A model generated the notes under the pieces. That model made no database searches. It had not been told where the DNA came from and saw only the letters and a list, made by a program, of their open reading frames with translations. Made by a program: the position numbers and the translations under genes. From NCBI RefSeq assembly GCF_021533215.1, contig NZ_JAJNKA010000011.1, forward strand, positions 1-64,000: a stretch of 64,000 bases of DNA, read 5' to 3'. Of this stretch, positions 37,448 to 46,203 are shown piece by piece. The number at the start of each line of letters is the position of its first letter. Positions within the stretch are counted from its first letter, which is position 1. The stretch comes from Portibacter lacus (GTDB lineage Bacteria; Bacteroidota; Bacteroidia; Chitinophagales; Saprospiraceae).

Positions 37448-39022
37448 TTACTCGACCAGTTTATACCTGTAATATACAGCGGCTCTTGGCCAAGGTGCAA
37501 TACTTACTGCGCAACCATATGCGTCATAGTCCCCATCATTAGGCATTTCGGGAAGCGAGTGCAATTCAGTTAAGGAATTTTTAGGAACTGTAATTTCTTG
37601 CTCTAGATTGAAAGGAACGTATTTGACAACTCTTTTATCTTGAAACAAGACTAGGTAAACTTGATAAGCATCTTCTGAAAAAGTAAACGAATAATGATAT
37701 GGATTTTCAATGACAACAACCGAATCTCGATCAACTTTTACTTTTAATTTGTCAAAAGATCGATAGGTGATAAATTCAGGAATCTTATATTTTTCTGGCG
37801 CATATACATAAACTTCTTGGCCATTCATTAAAGTGTCCTGCATCCATATATTGAACTGGTTTTTCCGTTTATGAGCTTGGTTAAATGTGTGCGACAAAGA
37901 TCCAGAATTATACCATGAATAGCGCGATGGATCTTGGTAAGAATCAAGAAATACAACTGGTCTGTCTTTAGCTTTTTCCTTTATTTGTGCTGCGAAAACG
38001 TCGTTTCTGAATATCGTTAAATCTGAACCTAACAGATCAAAACTGATCATAACATGAAAGGCAATTATGAATGGTAGGAAGATTAAGAAGAAACGCCGGA
38101 GTAGTTTTTTGTTTGATTCTTTTATAACATTGACCAATAAAATAAGATATGGAATGTAGGCGAGAATAAGCCATTGAGGCTGAACATGATCTCTAAAAGA
38201 TTGATACCCGAAAAAAATTATAAAACCAAATAATACAAAATACAATGTCTTTTCGAAATCATTCTTCCACTTAGCCTTGATGATTTTATACAAGAATACC
38301 AGGAATAATGGGTTTAAGACCAATAGAAGATTCCCTAAATATTCTAATGGGTAAAACCACTGAAATACACCGACTCTTTCGCTTAAGTGATAGCGGAAAG
38401 TCATCCAGTTATGCTCGTACTGCCAGAAAATATGGGGCGCCCAGATCAGCAACCCAAGAGCTCCAGCTACATAGGTTTTAGGATTTAGGAATAATTTGGG
38501 ATTGGATATCAAAGTGAATATAATCAGAAGGGCGCCATGGTATTTGCTATAGAGCATTAAGCCCATAATAACTCCCCAAAGGATATAATCTAACCATTTA
38601 TGGTCTGCTATGATTCGTTTATAAATGATGTAAAAAAGCGCTCCGAAAAATAATAAGGGCACATCTGGCGTGGTGATGAATCCGTAGACATGGAAAAGCG
38701 GTAGTATAAAAATCAGTAGCCAAAAATACATAGGACTGAGCTTTCGATCTGTTAGCAAGTAAATGAAGTAGATACTTGCGGAGGTCATGACCACACTCAT
38801 AAACCGAATACCCAAACCACCATTAAAAAAGAAATCGGATATTTTGATCATAAGTGCCACCATCGGCGGGTGATCAAAAAATCCCCAATCTAAGTCTTGA
38901 CTAAAACGCCAATAATACAATTCATCGATATGCGGAGGCGTCCACCACGCTTGCAGAAGAAAGATGATCATCCATGCAACTGCGAATACGATGTATTTTT
39001 GTTTTTCCAATTTGTTATTCAA
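37448..39022 (-). CDS. ArnT/PMT-like GT39-family glycosyltransferase
   Basis: Inner-membrane glycosyltransferase of the GT-C fold that uses a lipid-linked sugar donor. 524 residues; the first loop has the family acidic motif HIDELYYWRFSQDLDWGFFDHPP, followed by about ten hydrophobic segments and a C-terminal soluble domain (from ~330). The acceptor cannot be deduced. The start is a TTG at 39022; no ATG or GTG precedes it in frame after the last stop, and the next Met is inside the first helix. It lies 23 bp from the upstream gene. Confidence 0.82.
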   Translation of the reverse strand: MNNKLEKQKYIVFAVAWMIIFLLQAWWTPPHIDELYYWRFSQDLDWGFFDHPPMVALMIKISDFFFNGGLGIRFMSVVMTSASIYFIYLLTDRKLSPMYFWLLIFILPLFHVYGFITTPDVPLLFFGALFYIIYKRIIADHKWLDYILWGVIMGLMLYSKYHGALLIIFTLISNPKLFLNPKTYVAGALGLLIWAPHIFWQYEHNWMTFRYHLSERVGVFQWFYPLEYLGNLLLVLNPLFLVFLYKIIKAKWKNDFEKTLYFVLFGFIIFFGYQSFRDHVQPQWLILAYIPYLILLVNVIKESNKKLLRRFFLIFLPFIIAFHVMISFDLLGSDLTIFRNDVFAAQIKEKAKDRPVVFLDSYQDPSRYSWYNSGSLSHTFNQAHKRKNQFNIWMQDTLMNGQEVYVYAPEKYKIPEFITYRSFDKLKVKVDRDSVVVIENPYHYSFTFSEDAYQVYLVLFQDKRVVKYVPFNLEQEITVPKNSLTELHSLPEMPNDGDYDAYGCAVSIAPWPRAAVYYRYKLVE

Positions 39023-39045
39023 TTCAACTTCAAAACTATGTAAAA

Positions 39046-39684
39046 TTATGGGATCGAGATCTTCGGTAGGTCATTAATTATGATTCCTACGTTTTCTTGA
39101 TGAAAGAGATTAGCCCTTCGATCTATTTTTAAAGCGTTTCTGATGGCGATTTTGTGAATTTTAATCAGTTTCATAGTGAGTGATTTTGTTTGGCCTTTTG
39201 ATTGGGCATCATATTCAAGTCCGTTTCGAGCAATAAGTATTACAGATTCTAGCATATGGAGGAGCATTGCGAAATGAACTTGGTGTTCTAGTTCCGATTC
39301 TTGCACCGTTTCATAATATGCTAACGTGATATCGTGGATATTATTTAACTCAGAAGTTAAGCTAAGTTCTGCTAAATAGGATATTACCTTTCTTTGTTCA
39401 TCGGAAAGTATTTTATCAGTCAAAGCAGCTGTGTATTTTGGCATAGTGTCCATTGCTTTAACTTGCATAGGGACGAAATCATTCTTGACAATCGGAATTC
39501 CTTTTTTGTTAAATTTTAAAGCTCTCCAGTCGAAGTAGCTGGCAATAGGAATAACTAACCGTTCCATAAAAATCAATGAACTCGATAGACTAGCACTTTG
39601 ACCATTCGTCATTCGGGCATAATACGGTTTTCGTTTTCGATTGAGCGCAATGGCTTCTTTGATATGTGATTTGAATCCTGACAT
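39046..39684 (-). CDS. Cytoplasmic protein of unknown function
   Basis: 212 residues without signal or membrane segment, mostly helical, with many basic residues at the N-terminus (ALNRKRKPYYARMTNG) and a long helical middle (ETVQESELEHQVHFAMLLHMLESVILIA). No family recognised. It is upstream of, and likely co-transcribed with, the GT39-like gene. Confidence 0.6.
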   Translation of the reverse strand: MSGFKSHIKEAIALNRKRKPYYARMTNGQSASLSSSLIFMERLVIPIASYFDWRALKFNKKGIPIVKNDFVPMQVKAMDTMPKYTAALTDKILSDEQRKVISYLAELSLTSELNNIHDITLAYYETVQESELEHQVHFAMLLHMLESVILIARNGLEYDAQSKGQTKSLTMKLIKIHKIAIRNALKIDRRANLFHQENVGIIINDLPKISIP

Positions 39685-39772
39685 TTAATTACAGAGATTA
39701 AACGGAGAAGTGGCTTACTTTCTTTTAATTCAAGATTTCAATGTAATGCAACACATTTAGCAAAGCAGAATA

Positions 39773-39814
39773 ATAATTTGATAGCCTGACCTTTAGTCAG
39801 ACTATCCATATTAT
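39773..39814. repeat. Hairpin related to the one at 45797-45846
   Basis: ATAAT..., GATAG-C-CTGAC-loop-GTCAG-A-CTATC, ...ATTAT forms a long stem with one mismatch. Its core GATAGCCTGACCT recurs in the hairpin after the BtaA-like gene. The two hairpins bracket the four-gene operon 40020-45784. Confidence 0.7.
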
Positions 39815-39879
39815 GGATGCTTAGCATTGCATGGTATGATCTCCCAAAAAACATTCATAGGCTCACAGGAGGTGATACT

Positions 39880-39960
39880 ATGAAGTTTTTTCTTATAAAA
39901 CACACCAATTCAAACCGTTTTCACTCCTTTAAACTAGCAAACCAACACACTTTCTTTTAA
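39880..39960 (+). CDS. 26-residue micro-ORF with a perfect Shine-Dalgarno
   Basis: ATG at 39880 follows AGGAGGTGAT at 39868-39877, a full match to the anti-Shine-Dalgarno of 16S rRNA, which is rare in Bacteroidota. It encodes a 26-residue basic peptide beginning MKFFLIKHTNSNR and ends at the TAA 59 bp before the HMG-CoA reductase start. It could be a leader peptide controlling the operon, or chance. The rest of 39685-40019 shows no other gene. Confidence 0.35.
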   Translation: MKFFLIKHTNSNRFHSFKLANQHTFF

Positions 39961-40019
39961 CTTTAAATACTAAATCTGGATGTAATTTTAGTTTAATAGA
40001 ACAACGAACAAGCCTAAAC

Positions 40020-41279
40020 ATGAGTACAGACTATCGAAATCTTAAGATCCTAATGCAGGAAATTGAGGATGATAAACGAATCCAACGAATCATCCAACAG
40101 CAGAATCAAGATCATGAATTAGAGCGGATATGGAATCGTGATCACTATAACAAAGAGGGCCAGGATAAGCGACTAGATTATCTCAAAGAGAAACACAACC
40201 TCCCTTTCGAGAATCTATCTAATAATGCTGGAATAGATGATCTGAACGAGCTGAAAGGAAATATCGAAAATTTCATCGGTTTCTCTAAAGTCCCCACAGG
40301 AATTGCTGGTCCACTTCTCGTTAACGGCACTGCAGCTTCAGGTCAATTTTTTATCCCTCTTGCTACAACAGAAGGAGCGTTAGTAGCTAGTTATAATCGG
40401 GGTTGTAAAGCAGCAAGTATTTCAGGCGGTATCAGATCGATATGTATAACAGAGTCGGTGCAAAGAAGTCCTATTTTTAAGTTTGAGAACATTATTGGTG
40501 TAGGTCAATTTCTAGCCTGGGTAGTTCATCAATATGAAAAATTCGAAGAAATTACTTCGAAGTCTAGTAACTATGCGAAACTTAGAAACTTAAAAACCAA
40601 CATAGAAGGGAATCAAGTCAATTTGATCTTCGAATTTAATACAGGCGATGCAGCTGGTCAAAATATGGTGACCTTTTGTACTTCGGAAATTTGTAGTTAC
40701 ATTATCGAAAATACGCCCATCAAACCTAAGGTCTGGTACGTAGAAAGTAACTTGTCAGGAGATAAGAAATCGAACTATCAGTCATTCCAAAATGTGCGTG
40801 GAAAGAAAGTGGTGTCCGAAGTTGAAATACCTCGAGAAGTGGTGGAAAAGACCCTGAGGTCGACACCAGAAATGATGGCTGATTACTGGCAAACTTCGAC
40901 GGTAAGTTTGATACAACTCGGAAGCATCGGCGCACAAGGACACATTGCGAATGGCCTTACTGCACTCTTCATAGCTACGGGACAAGATGTCGCTTGCATC
41001 TCTGAAGTTATCGTTGCGGTGAACAGAATGGAGGTGACGGAGAATGGAAATCTATATGCCAGTTTAACGATGCCGAATCTCATCGTCGGAACAGTTGGTG
41101 GTGGAACATCACTACCGACCCAACGAGAGTGCTTAGAAATAATGGAATGTTATGGAGCGGGAAAGGCACGAAAATTTGCTGAAATTTGTTGTGCATTAGC
41201 ATTGGCAGGTGAACTGTCGATATGCGCGGCAATTGCTTCGGGCCATTTTGTCTCGGCGCACCAAAAACTAGGAAGATGA
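40020..41279 (+). CDS. Hydroxymethylglutaryl-CoA reductase
   Basis: Reduces HMG-CoA to mevalonate, the committed step of the mevalonate isoprenoid route. 419 residues: an N-terminal helical extension (~1-90), then the catalytic domain with PTGIAGPLLVNG, the cis-loop Glu in TTEGALVASYNRGCKAA, NTGDAAGQNMVTFC (DAxGxN), the catalytic Lys in SNLSGDKK, GTVGGGTSLPTQ and the C-terminal catalytic His in SGHFVSAHQKLGR. No membrane anchor. First gene of the operon; its stop overlaps the next start by 4 bp (ATGA). No other mevalonate genes are in the window. Confidence 0.92.
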   Translation: MSTDYRNLKILMQEIEDDKRIQRIIQQQNQDHELERIWNRDHYNKEGQDKRLDYLKEKHNLPFENLSNNAGIDDLNELKGNIENFIGFSKVPTGIAGPLLVNGTAASGQFFIPLATTEGALVASYNRGCKAASISGGIRSICITESVQRSPIFKFENIIGVGQFLAWVVHQYEKFEEITSKSSNYAKLRNLKTNIEGNQVNLIFEFNTGDAAGQNMVTFCTSEICSYIIENTPIKPKVWYVESNLSGDKKSNYQSFQNVRGKKVVSEVEIPREVVEKTLRSTPEMMADYWQTSTVSLIQLGSIGAQGHIANGLTALFIATGQDVACISEVIVAVNRMEVTENGNLYASLTMPNLIVGTVGGGTSLPTQRECLEIMECYGAGKARKFAEICCALALAGELSICAAIASGHFVSAHQKLGR

Positions 41280-42211
41280 CAAACGAAAACGAACTTCCAT
41301 TTTGGAGGAGATTTATGATATATCAGAAGGAACGATTTCCAATTTTGGGACATGGGCCACTGATTTTGATGTTTACCTTTTCAGCGATTTCGTACAGTCG
41401 AATTTGCAGAGACGTAGAAGGATTTATCGCAACGGATGATCTGATCGTAGGTTTCATCACCACGTTTTGTTTGTTTTTTCTAGTCAGGGTTTTAGATGAA
41501 TTCAAAGATGCAGAAACAGACAGGAAATATAGAAGTGAGTTGCCCGTTCCTCGAGGTTTAATTTCCTTTAAAGAACTGAAATGGATGGGAGCCGTAGCGT
41601 TAGCGATACAGGTCATCGCCATTTTAATCGTCCATCCATCCATGTTTATGATCTACGTGATCGTGATGGCTTACCTGGCATTGATGACCGTGGAGTTTTT
41701 CGCGCATGATTGGTTGAACAAACACATGTGGGCGTACGCAGCGTCGCACATGATGATAATCCCATTGGTTGATATTTACGCAAGTGGATTGGATTGGTAT
41801 TTAGATGGAGCGAAACCACATTTGGGCTTGTTGTTTTTCTTCGGAGTATCTTATTTCAATGGAATTGTTCTGGAAGTGGGAAGGAAATTAAAAGCGCCTG
41901 AACTTGAAAAAGAGGGCGTCGTCACTTATTCCGGATTACTGGGATATCAGAAAGGCGCTCGTTTATGGATTCTGATGTTGGTTGTGACCGCTGGAATTGC
42001 GGCGGCAGCATGCTATTATGCAGGGCTTTCGGTAATTTCTTACTACGTTTTAGGATTTGTGTTGCTAGCGTGCATATTATTGGCTGTCCAGTACATTCGC
42101 AACCCAACAAAGGCCTTATCTAAGCGACTTGAATTGATGTCAGGCGTCTGGACTTTACTGATGTATGGAACACTGGGCGGAATTCCCGGAATCATAACTT
42201 TTCTATCATGA
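41276..42211 (+). CDS. UbiA family prenyltransferase
   Basis: Membrane prenyltransferase of 311 residues with about eight hydrophobic segments. The first prenyl-diphosphate site reads FLVRVLDEFKDAETDRKYR, a DxxxDxxxD-type variant, followed by the LPVPRGLIS turn typical of UbiA proteins. The second Asp-rich site is weak (region around LEVGRKLKAPELEKEGVVTY). It should transfer a prenyl group to an acceptor not identifiable here. The ATG at 41276 is chosen because it overlaps the HMG-CoA reductase stop as ATGA; its own stop overlaps the dikinase start in the same way. Confidence 0.85.
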   Translation: MTNENELPFWRRFMIYQKERFPILGHGPLILMFTFSAISYSRICRDVEGFIATDDLIVGFITTFCLFFLVRVLDEFKDAETDRKYRSELPVPRGLISFKELKWMGAVALAIQVIAILIVHPSMFMIYVIVMAYLALMTVEFFAHDWLNKHMWAYAASHMMIIPLVDIYASGLDWYLDGAKPHLGLLFFFGVSYFNGIVLEVGRKLKAPELEKEGVVTYSGLLGYQKGARLWILMLVVTAGIAAAACYYAGLSVISYYVLGFVLLACILLAVQYIRNPTKALSKRLELMSGVWTLLMYGTLGGIPGIITFLS

Positions 42212-44709
42212 ATAAATATTTGATTTTCGAAGGTGATGATATTGGTGGAAAGGCTGAACAGCTTGTTTTCCTAAGTGAACAAGGTTTTCAGGTGCCTACT
42301 TTAAAAGTAATTCCGGCTGAGGCAAAAGATAAGGTAGATGAGCAGAAAGATTTTATTTTAGGTCAATTGGATAAAGACTGTACCTACTTCAGTGTTCGAT
42401 CATCCGCAGTCGGTGAGGATGGAGCAGAGTTTAGTTTTGCAGGTCAATTTGATAGTTTTCTTTACGTGAGAAAGTCTGAAATGATCGAAAAGATTCATGC
42501 CGTATATGCATCAGCGGAGTCAGATAGAATCAAGTTTTACAGGAAGCAGAATAAGATAGAAGGTGAGATAAAAATGGGTGTAATTATCCAAGAAATGGTC
42601 AATGCAGAGGTCTCAGGAGTGATGTTTGGAGTCAATCCAGTTTCTCAGATCGAAGGAGAAATGTTGATTTCCTCAGTGTATGGATTGGGCGAGGGCCTAG
42701 TTTCTGGAGAGCTAAACGCAGATAATTATTTCATAAAAGACGGCAACATTGACAGAGAAGAAATTGCCAATAAAACACAGCAGATTGTTCTAGATGATGA
42801 AAAAGGTGGAACGATAATCCAAGCAACTGATCCAGATAAAGCGAAGAATTCAAGCTTGTCGAAAAGCCAAATTGATGAGTTGGTGAAAACATTGACAGCG
42901 CTTAATGAGCTGTACGAATTTCCTCAGGACGTGGAATGGGCATATGAGAAAGACCAACTTTATATATTGCAATCTCGTCCGATAACCAACCTTAAGGTTA
43001 AAGAAGGAACACGAATAATATGGGATAATTCTAATATCATTGAATCTTACCCAGGTGTCACCACTCCACTTACTTTTTCATTTATTAGGGAAATGTACCG
43101 AGTGGTATATGAGCAATTTAGTGGATTGCTTGGGATCGAAGAGAAAGTGCTAAAAGACAATGCAGAAGTTTATGAGAACATGCTTGGTCTACTAAGAGGC
43201 CGAGTGTACTATAACTTGCGAAGTTGGTATCGTGCCTTGGCTTTGCTTCCTGGATATCAATTGAATGCTGGATTCATGGAAACCATGATGGGCGTGAAGG
43301 AGAAATTTGAATTAGAAGATCAATATAAAGGTGGAAAGACGAGGGCGAGATTTAGAATTCTAGGAACGGTATTCAAGATGATTAAAACGTTCCGTAGACT
43401 ACCGCGGCAACGAGATGAATTCCTAGCATTTCTGGACAAAACCGTAAAGGAATATCAGGCAATTGATTTTGATGAATGCGCGCCTGAGCAACTAATGAAT
43501 CATTATAAGACTTTCGAAACCATTCTTACAGAAAAATGGGATCCGCCATTGGTGAATGATTTTTTCGCTATGATTTACTTCGGAGTTTTCCAGAAATTGA
43601 TAGGTAAGTGGATCGGGGAAGATCATCCTCATTTACATAATGATTTATTGGCGTTTAGCAACGATATTATCTCTACCCAGCCGATGATTCAAAGTTTGTT
43701 GCTTGCAAAGAAAATACTAGGAAACGAAAAACTAAAAAAGCAGTTTGAAGGCAGTCCACAAGAGGCATGGGAGAAAATCCAAGGCAGTGAAATTCATCAG
43801 GAGATATTGGAATACCTAAAGAAATATGGAGAACGATGTCTGGGTGAATTGAAGCTGGAAACCATTTCGTATAATCAAGCTCCAGAGAAGTTTGTAAAGA
43901 TTCTACAATCCTATATTAAGAATCCAAAAGCACTGGAAGCACTAGAGAATAGTCAAAGTGAAGCATTGAAAATGGAGGCCAATAAGATTGTGCAGGAAAA
44001 GCTAGGAGGTAAGTTTTTCAAGAAGCGAATCTTTAACTATTTCATGAAAAAGACAAGAGAATTGGTCAGCAATCGAGAAAATCTGAGATTCGAGCGGACG
44101 CGGGGTTTTGGGATCGTTCGACAGATCTTTTCCTCTATGGGTGTTCAGTTTGAATCAAGAGGATTAATTCATCATTATCGTGATATTTTCTATTTGACGA
44201 AGGAAGAAATATTTGATTTTATCAAAGGGACGGCTGTTTCATTGAACCTCCAGGAAAACATTGACCTAAGAAAAAAAGAATATGCCGTTTATCGAGAAGA
44301 CGAATATGTGCCTGAAAGAATAGTGACTTATGGCTCGGCTAATGAGAATTTAGAATTTACAGGGAAACAACTGGAAGCTGGAGATGGCGACCTTACTGGG
44401 ATTGCATGCTGCCCAGGAATCGTGAAAACCGAAGTCTGTGTAGTGCATTCACCAGAGCAGATCGATGATCTTCAAGGTAGAATTATGGTAACGAGTAGCA
44501 CAGATCCAGGTTGGGTTTCTTTGTTTCCATCTGCTGCAGGAATATTAGTTGAGCGAGGAAGTTTGTTGAGTCATTCGGCCATCGTCGCTCGTGAATTAGG
44601 GATCCCGTGTATTGTTGCGATCGATGGATTGTTACAGCGGTTGAAAACGGGAGATTACGTGGAAATGGATGGATCAACGGGTGTTATTAAAATCGGAAAG
44701 AATGAGTGA
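42208..44709 (+). CDS. PEP-synthase-like dikinase with rifampicin-phosphotransferase architecture
   Basis: 833 residues: N-terminal ATP-grasp domain (~1-270) with YFSVRSSAVGEDGAEFSFAG, QEMVNAEVSGVMFGVNP and LYILQSRPI; a long middle domain (~280-740) unlike PEP synthase; and a C-terminal swivelling His domain with TSSTDPGWVSLFPSA and GSLLSHSAIVARELGIPCIV (phospho-His ~789). The PEP-binding barrel that ends true PEP synthases is absent. This order matches rifampicin phosphotransferase, which moves the beta-phosphate of ATP to a small molecule. Sitting between UbiA and the BtaA-like gene, a lipid or prenyl alcohol may be the substrate; that is inference. Confidence 0.82.
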   Translation: MNKYLIFEGDDIGGKAEQLVFLSEQGFQVPTLKVIPAEAKDKVDEQKDFILGQLDKDCTYFSVRSSAVGEDGAEFSFAGQFDSFLYVRKSEMIEKIHAVYASAESDRIKFYRKQNKIEGEIKMGVIIQEMVNAEVSGVMFGVNPVSQIEGEMLISSVYGLGEGLVSGELNADNYFIKDGNIDREEIANKTQQIVLDDEKGGTIIQATDPDKAKNSSLSKSQIDELVKTLTALNELYEFPQDVEWAYEKDQLYILQSRPITNLKVKEGTRIIWDNSNIIESYPGVTTPLTFSFIREMYRVVYEQFSGLLGIEEKVLKDNAEVYENMLGLLRGRVYYNLRSWYRALALLPGYQLNAGFMETMMGVKEKFELEDQYKGGKTRARFRILGTVFKMIKTFRRLPRQRDEFLAFLDKTVKEYQAIDFDECAPEQLMNHYKTFETILTEKWDPPLVNDFFAMIYFGVFQKLIGKWIGEDHPHLHNDLLAFSNDIISTQPMIQSLLLAKKILGNEKLKKQFEGSPQEAWEKIQGSEIHQEILEYLKKYGERCLGELKLETISYNQAPEKFVKILQSYIKNPKALEALENSQSEALKMEANKIVQEKLGGKFFKKRIFNYFMKKTRELVSNRENLRFERTRGFGIVRQIFSSMGVQFESRGLIHHYRDIFYLTKEEIFDFIKGTAVSLNLQENIDLRKKEYAVYREDEYVPERIVTYGSANENLEFTGKQLEAGDGDLTGIACCPGIVKTEVCVVHSPEQIDDLQGRIMVTSSTDPGWVSLFPSAAGILVERGSLLSHSAIVARELGIPCIVAIDGLLQRLKTGDYVEMDGSTGVIKIGKNE

Positions 44710-45784
44710 GAAGCATCTAGACGAAGTGGATCATAGTTATATTCGGTATGCGAATGTGTGGGAGGATCCGAAATTGTTGCTCGAGGGTTTAGACATTTGT
44801 CATGAACATAAAGTGTTGTCTATTGCTTCTGCCGGTGATAATGCTCTGGCGTTGCTAGTTACGAATCCGAAAATCGTGGTGGCGATAGATCTTAACAAAC
44901 CTCAACTTTACCTTACCGAACTGAAGAAGGTTGCAATTCAAAATTTGGATCAGGATGCTTTTGTGAAATTCGCTGGATTTCAAGATGATTCAAGACGATG
45001 GCGAACATTTATGAAGTTTCGAGACGATCTATCTGCAGAAGCGAGGACTTACTGGAATGGTAAGAAGGAAGAAATAGAAAAGGGTATCATTTATAATGGG
45101 AAGTTTGAAAAATACCTAAAAACTTTTGCGACGAAATTGTTGCCATTAATTCATTCTCGTAAGAAGGTTCAAGAATTATTCGAAGAGAAATCGGCTGCAG
45201 ATCAGCGGAAGTTTTATGATCAGAAATGGAATACTTGGCGATGGAGATTATTGTTTAGAGTGTTTTTTAGCAAGCTAGTGATGGGTTGGCTTGGAAGAGA
45301 TCCAGCTTTTTTGGAGCAAGTGGATGTGGATGTAAGTACGACCATATTCGAAAAAGCAGAGAACCACTTAAGTTCAATTTATGCTCAGAAGAACCCAATA
45401 TTGTATTACTGTTTGAATGGAAATTTCGGAAGTTATTTGCCATTCTATGCTCGCGAAGAAAATTATGAAAATGTGCGGGGAAATCTGGATAAATTAGAAA
45501 TAGAATATGGATATGCGCAAGATGCAGCGGTGAAGTATGGCCAATTTGATCGTTTCAATCTTTCAAATATTTTCGAGTACATGGATGAAGAGGTTTTCAC
45601 TTCGACCGCGGAGTCATTGGTGAATATTGCAAATCCAGGTTCTAGGTTTGCGTATTGGAATTTAATGGTAGAACGTCAGATGAGTGAAGTTGTGGAAGGT
45701 TTGAGTCGGGAAGATGATCGAGCAAATTGGAAAGATCGAGATGAGGGCTTTTTCTATAAGCAGTTTGTGTTGGAAACAACCTGA
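44702..45784 (+). CDS. DUF3419 / BtaA-like 3-amino-3-carboxypropyltransferase
   Basis: BtaA moves the aminocarboxypropyl group of S-adenosylmethionine to diacylglycerol, the first step of betaine lipid synthesis. The 360-residue protein has the family opening YIRYANVWEDPKLLLEGL, the SAM-site motif VLSIASAGDNALALL and VVAIDLNKPQLYLTELK, and the ending SRFAYWNLM. The ATG at 44702 overlaps the dikinase end by 8 bp. No BtaB methyltransferase domain or gene is nearby, so the product may be an unmethylated or different head group. Confidence 0.85.
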   Translation: MSEKHLDEVDHSYIRYANVWEDPKLLLEGLDICHEHKVLSIASAGDNALALLVTNPKIVVAIDLNKPQLYLTELKKVAIQNLDQDAFVKFAGFQDDSRRWRTFMKFRDDLSAEARTYWNGKKEEIEKGIIYNGKFEKYLKTFATKLLPLIHSRKKVQELFEEKSAADQRKFYDQKWNTWRWRLLFRVFFSKLVMGWLGRDPAFLEQVDVDVSTTIFEKAENHLSSIYAQKNPILYYCLNGNFGSYLPFYAREENYENVRGNLDKLEIEYGYAQDAAVKYGQFDRFNLSNIFEYMDEEVFTSTAESLVNIANPGSRFAYWNLMVERQMSEVVEGLSREDDRANWKDRDEGFFYKQFVLETT

Positions 45785-45796
45785 ACCTTTTGACGC

Positions 45797-45846
45797 TCCA
45801 TGATCTGATAGCCTGACCTGCAGTCAACCTATCAAATGATCATGGA
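45797..45846. repeat. Long hairpin after the lipid operon
   Basis: TCCATGATC-TGATAG ... CTATCA-AAT-GATCATGGA makes a ~15-bp stem just after the BtaA-like stop, and carries the core GATAGCCTGACCT shared with 39780. It may stop or stabilise the operon transcript. Confidence 0.7.
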
Positions 45847-45932
45847 TTACTAGGAAATTACTTAAGGCTTCAACATTTAGCTTCGAAGTCCTTTTGCCAT
45901 CGCTTGGCTTTCGAGTCTAAATGCCCTGGGAA

Positions 45933-46133
45933 ATTGATAACATCGCTAAAAAAGCGCTGTCATCAAGAGTGAGCGCGCAGTCATCAGAACAACATTTATT
46001 TAAAACCCCAGCGGGATGGCCCCTTTGTAGCAGTAAAATAGGAAATCCAATAAGCTCCGTAGGTGCGACACCTTTTCCAGATTGGTGATATCGCTAAAAA
46101 AGCACAGTCAACAAAAATAAGCGCGGTGACTTC
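45933..46133. repeat. 53-bp imperfect direct repeats with GTAGG hairpins
   Basis: Units 45933-45985 and 46081-46133 align over 53 bp, sharing ATCGCTAAAAAAGC and AAGNGCG(C/G) blocks. Between them lies CCAGCGGGATGGCCCCTTT and GCTCCGTAGGTGC, the latter a near-hairpin like the dispersed GCTCC-GTA-GGAGC repeats common in Bacteroidota genomes. There is no coding sequence in 45785-46203. Confidence 0.7.
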
Positions 46134-46203
46134 GAAAAGCGCTATAGATCTTAATGTTCTGAAAAAATAGTATTTTCGATATGCAAAAGCTAATACTTAA
46201 GTA

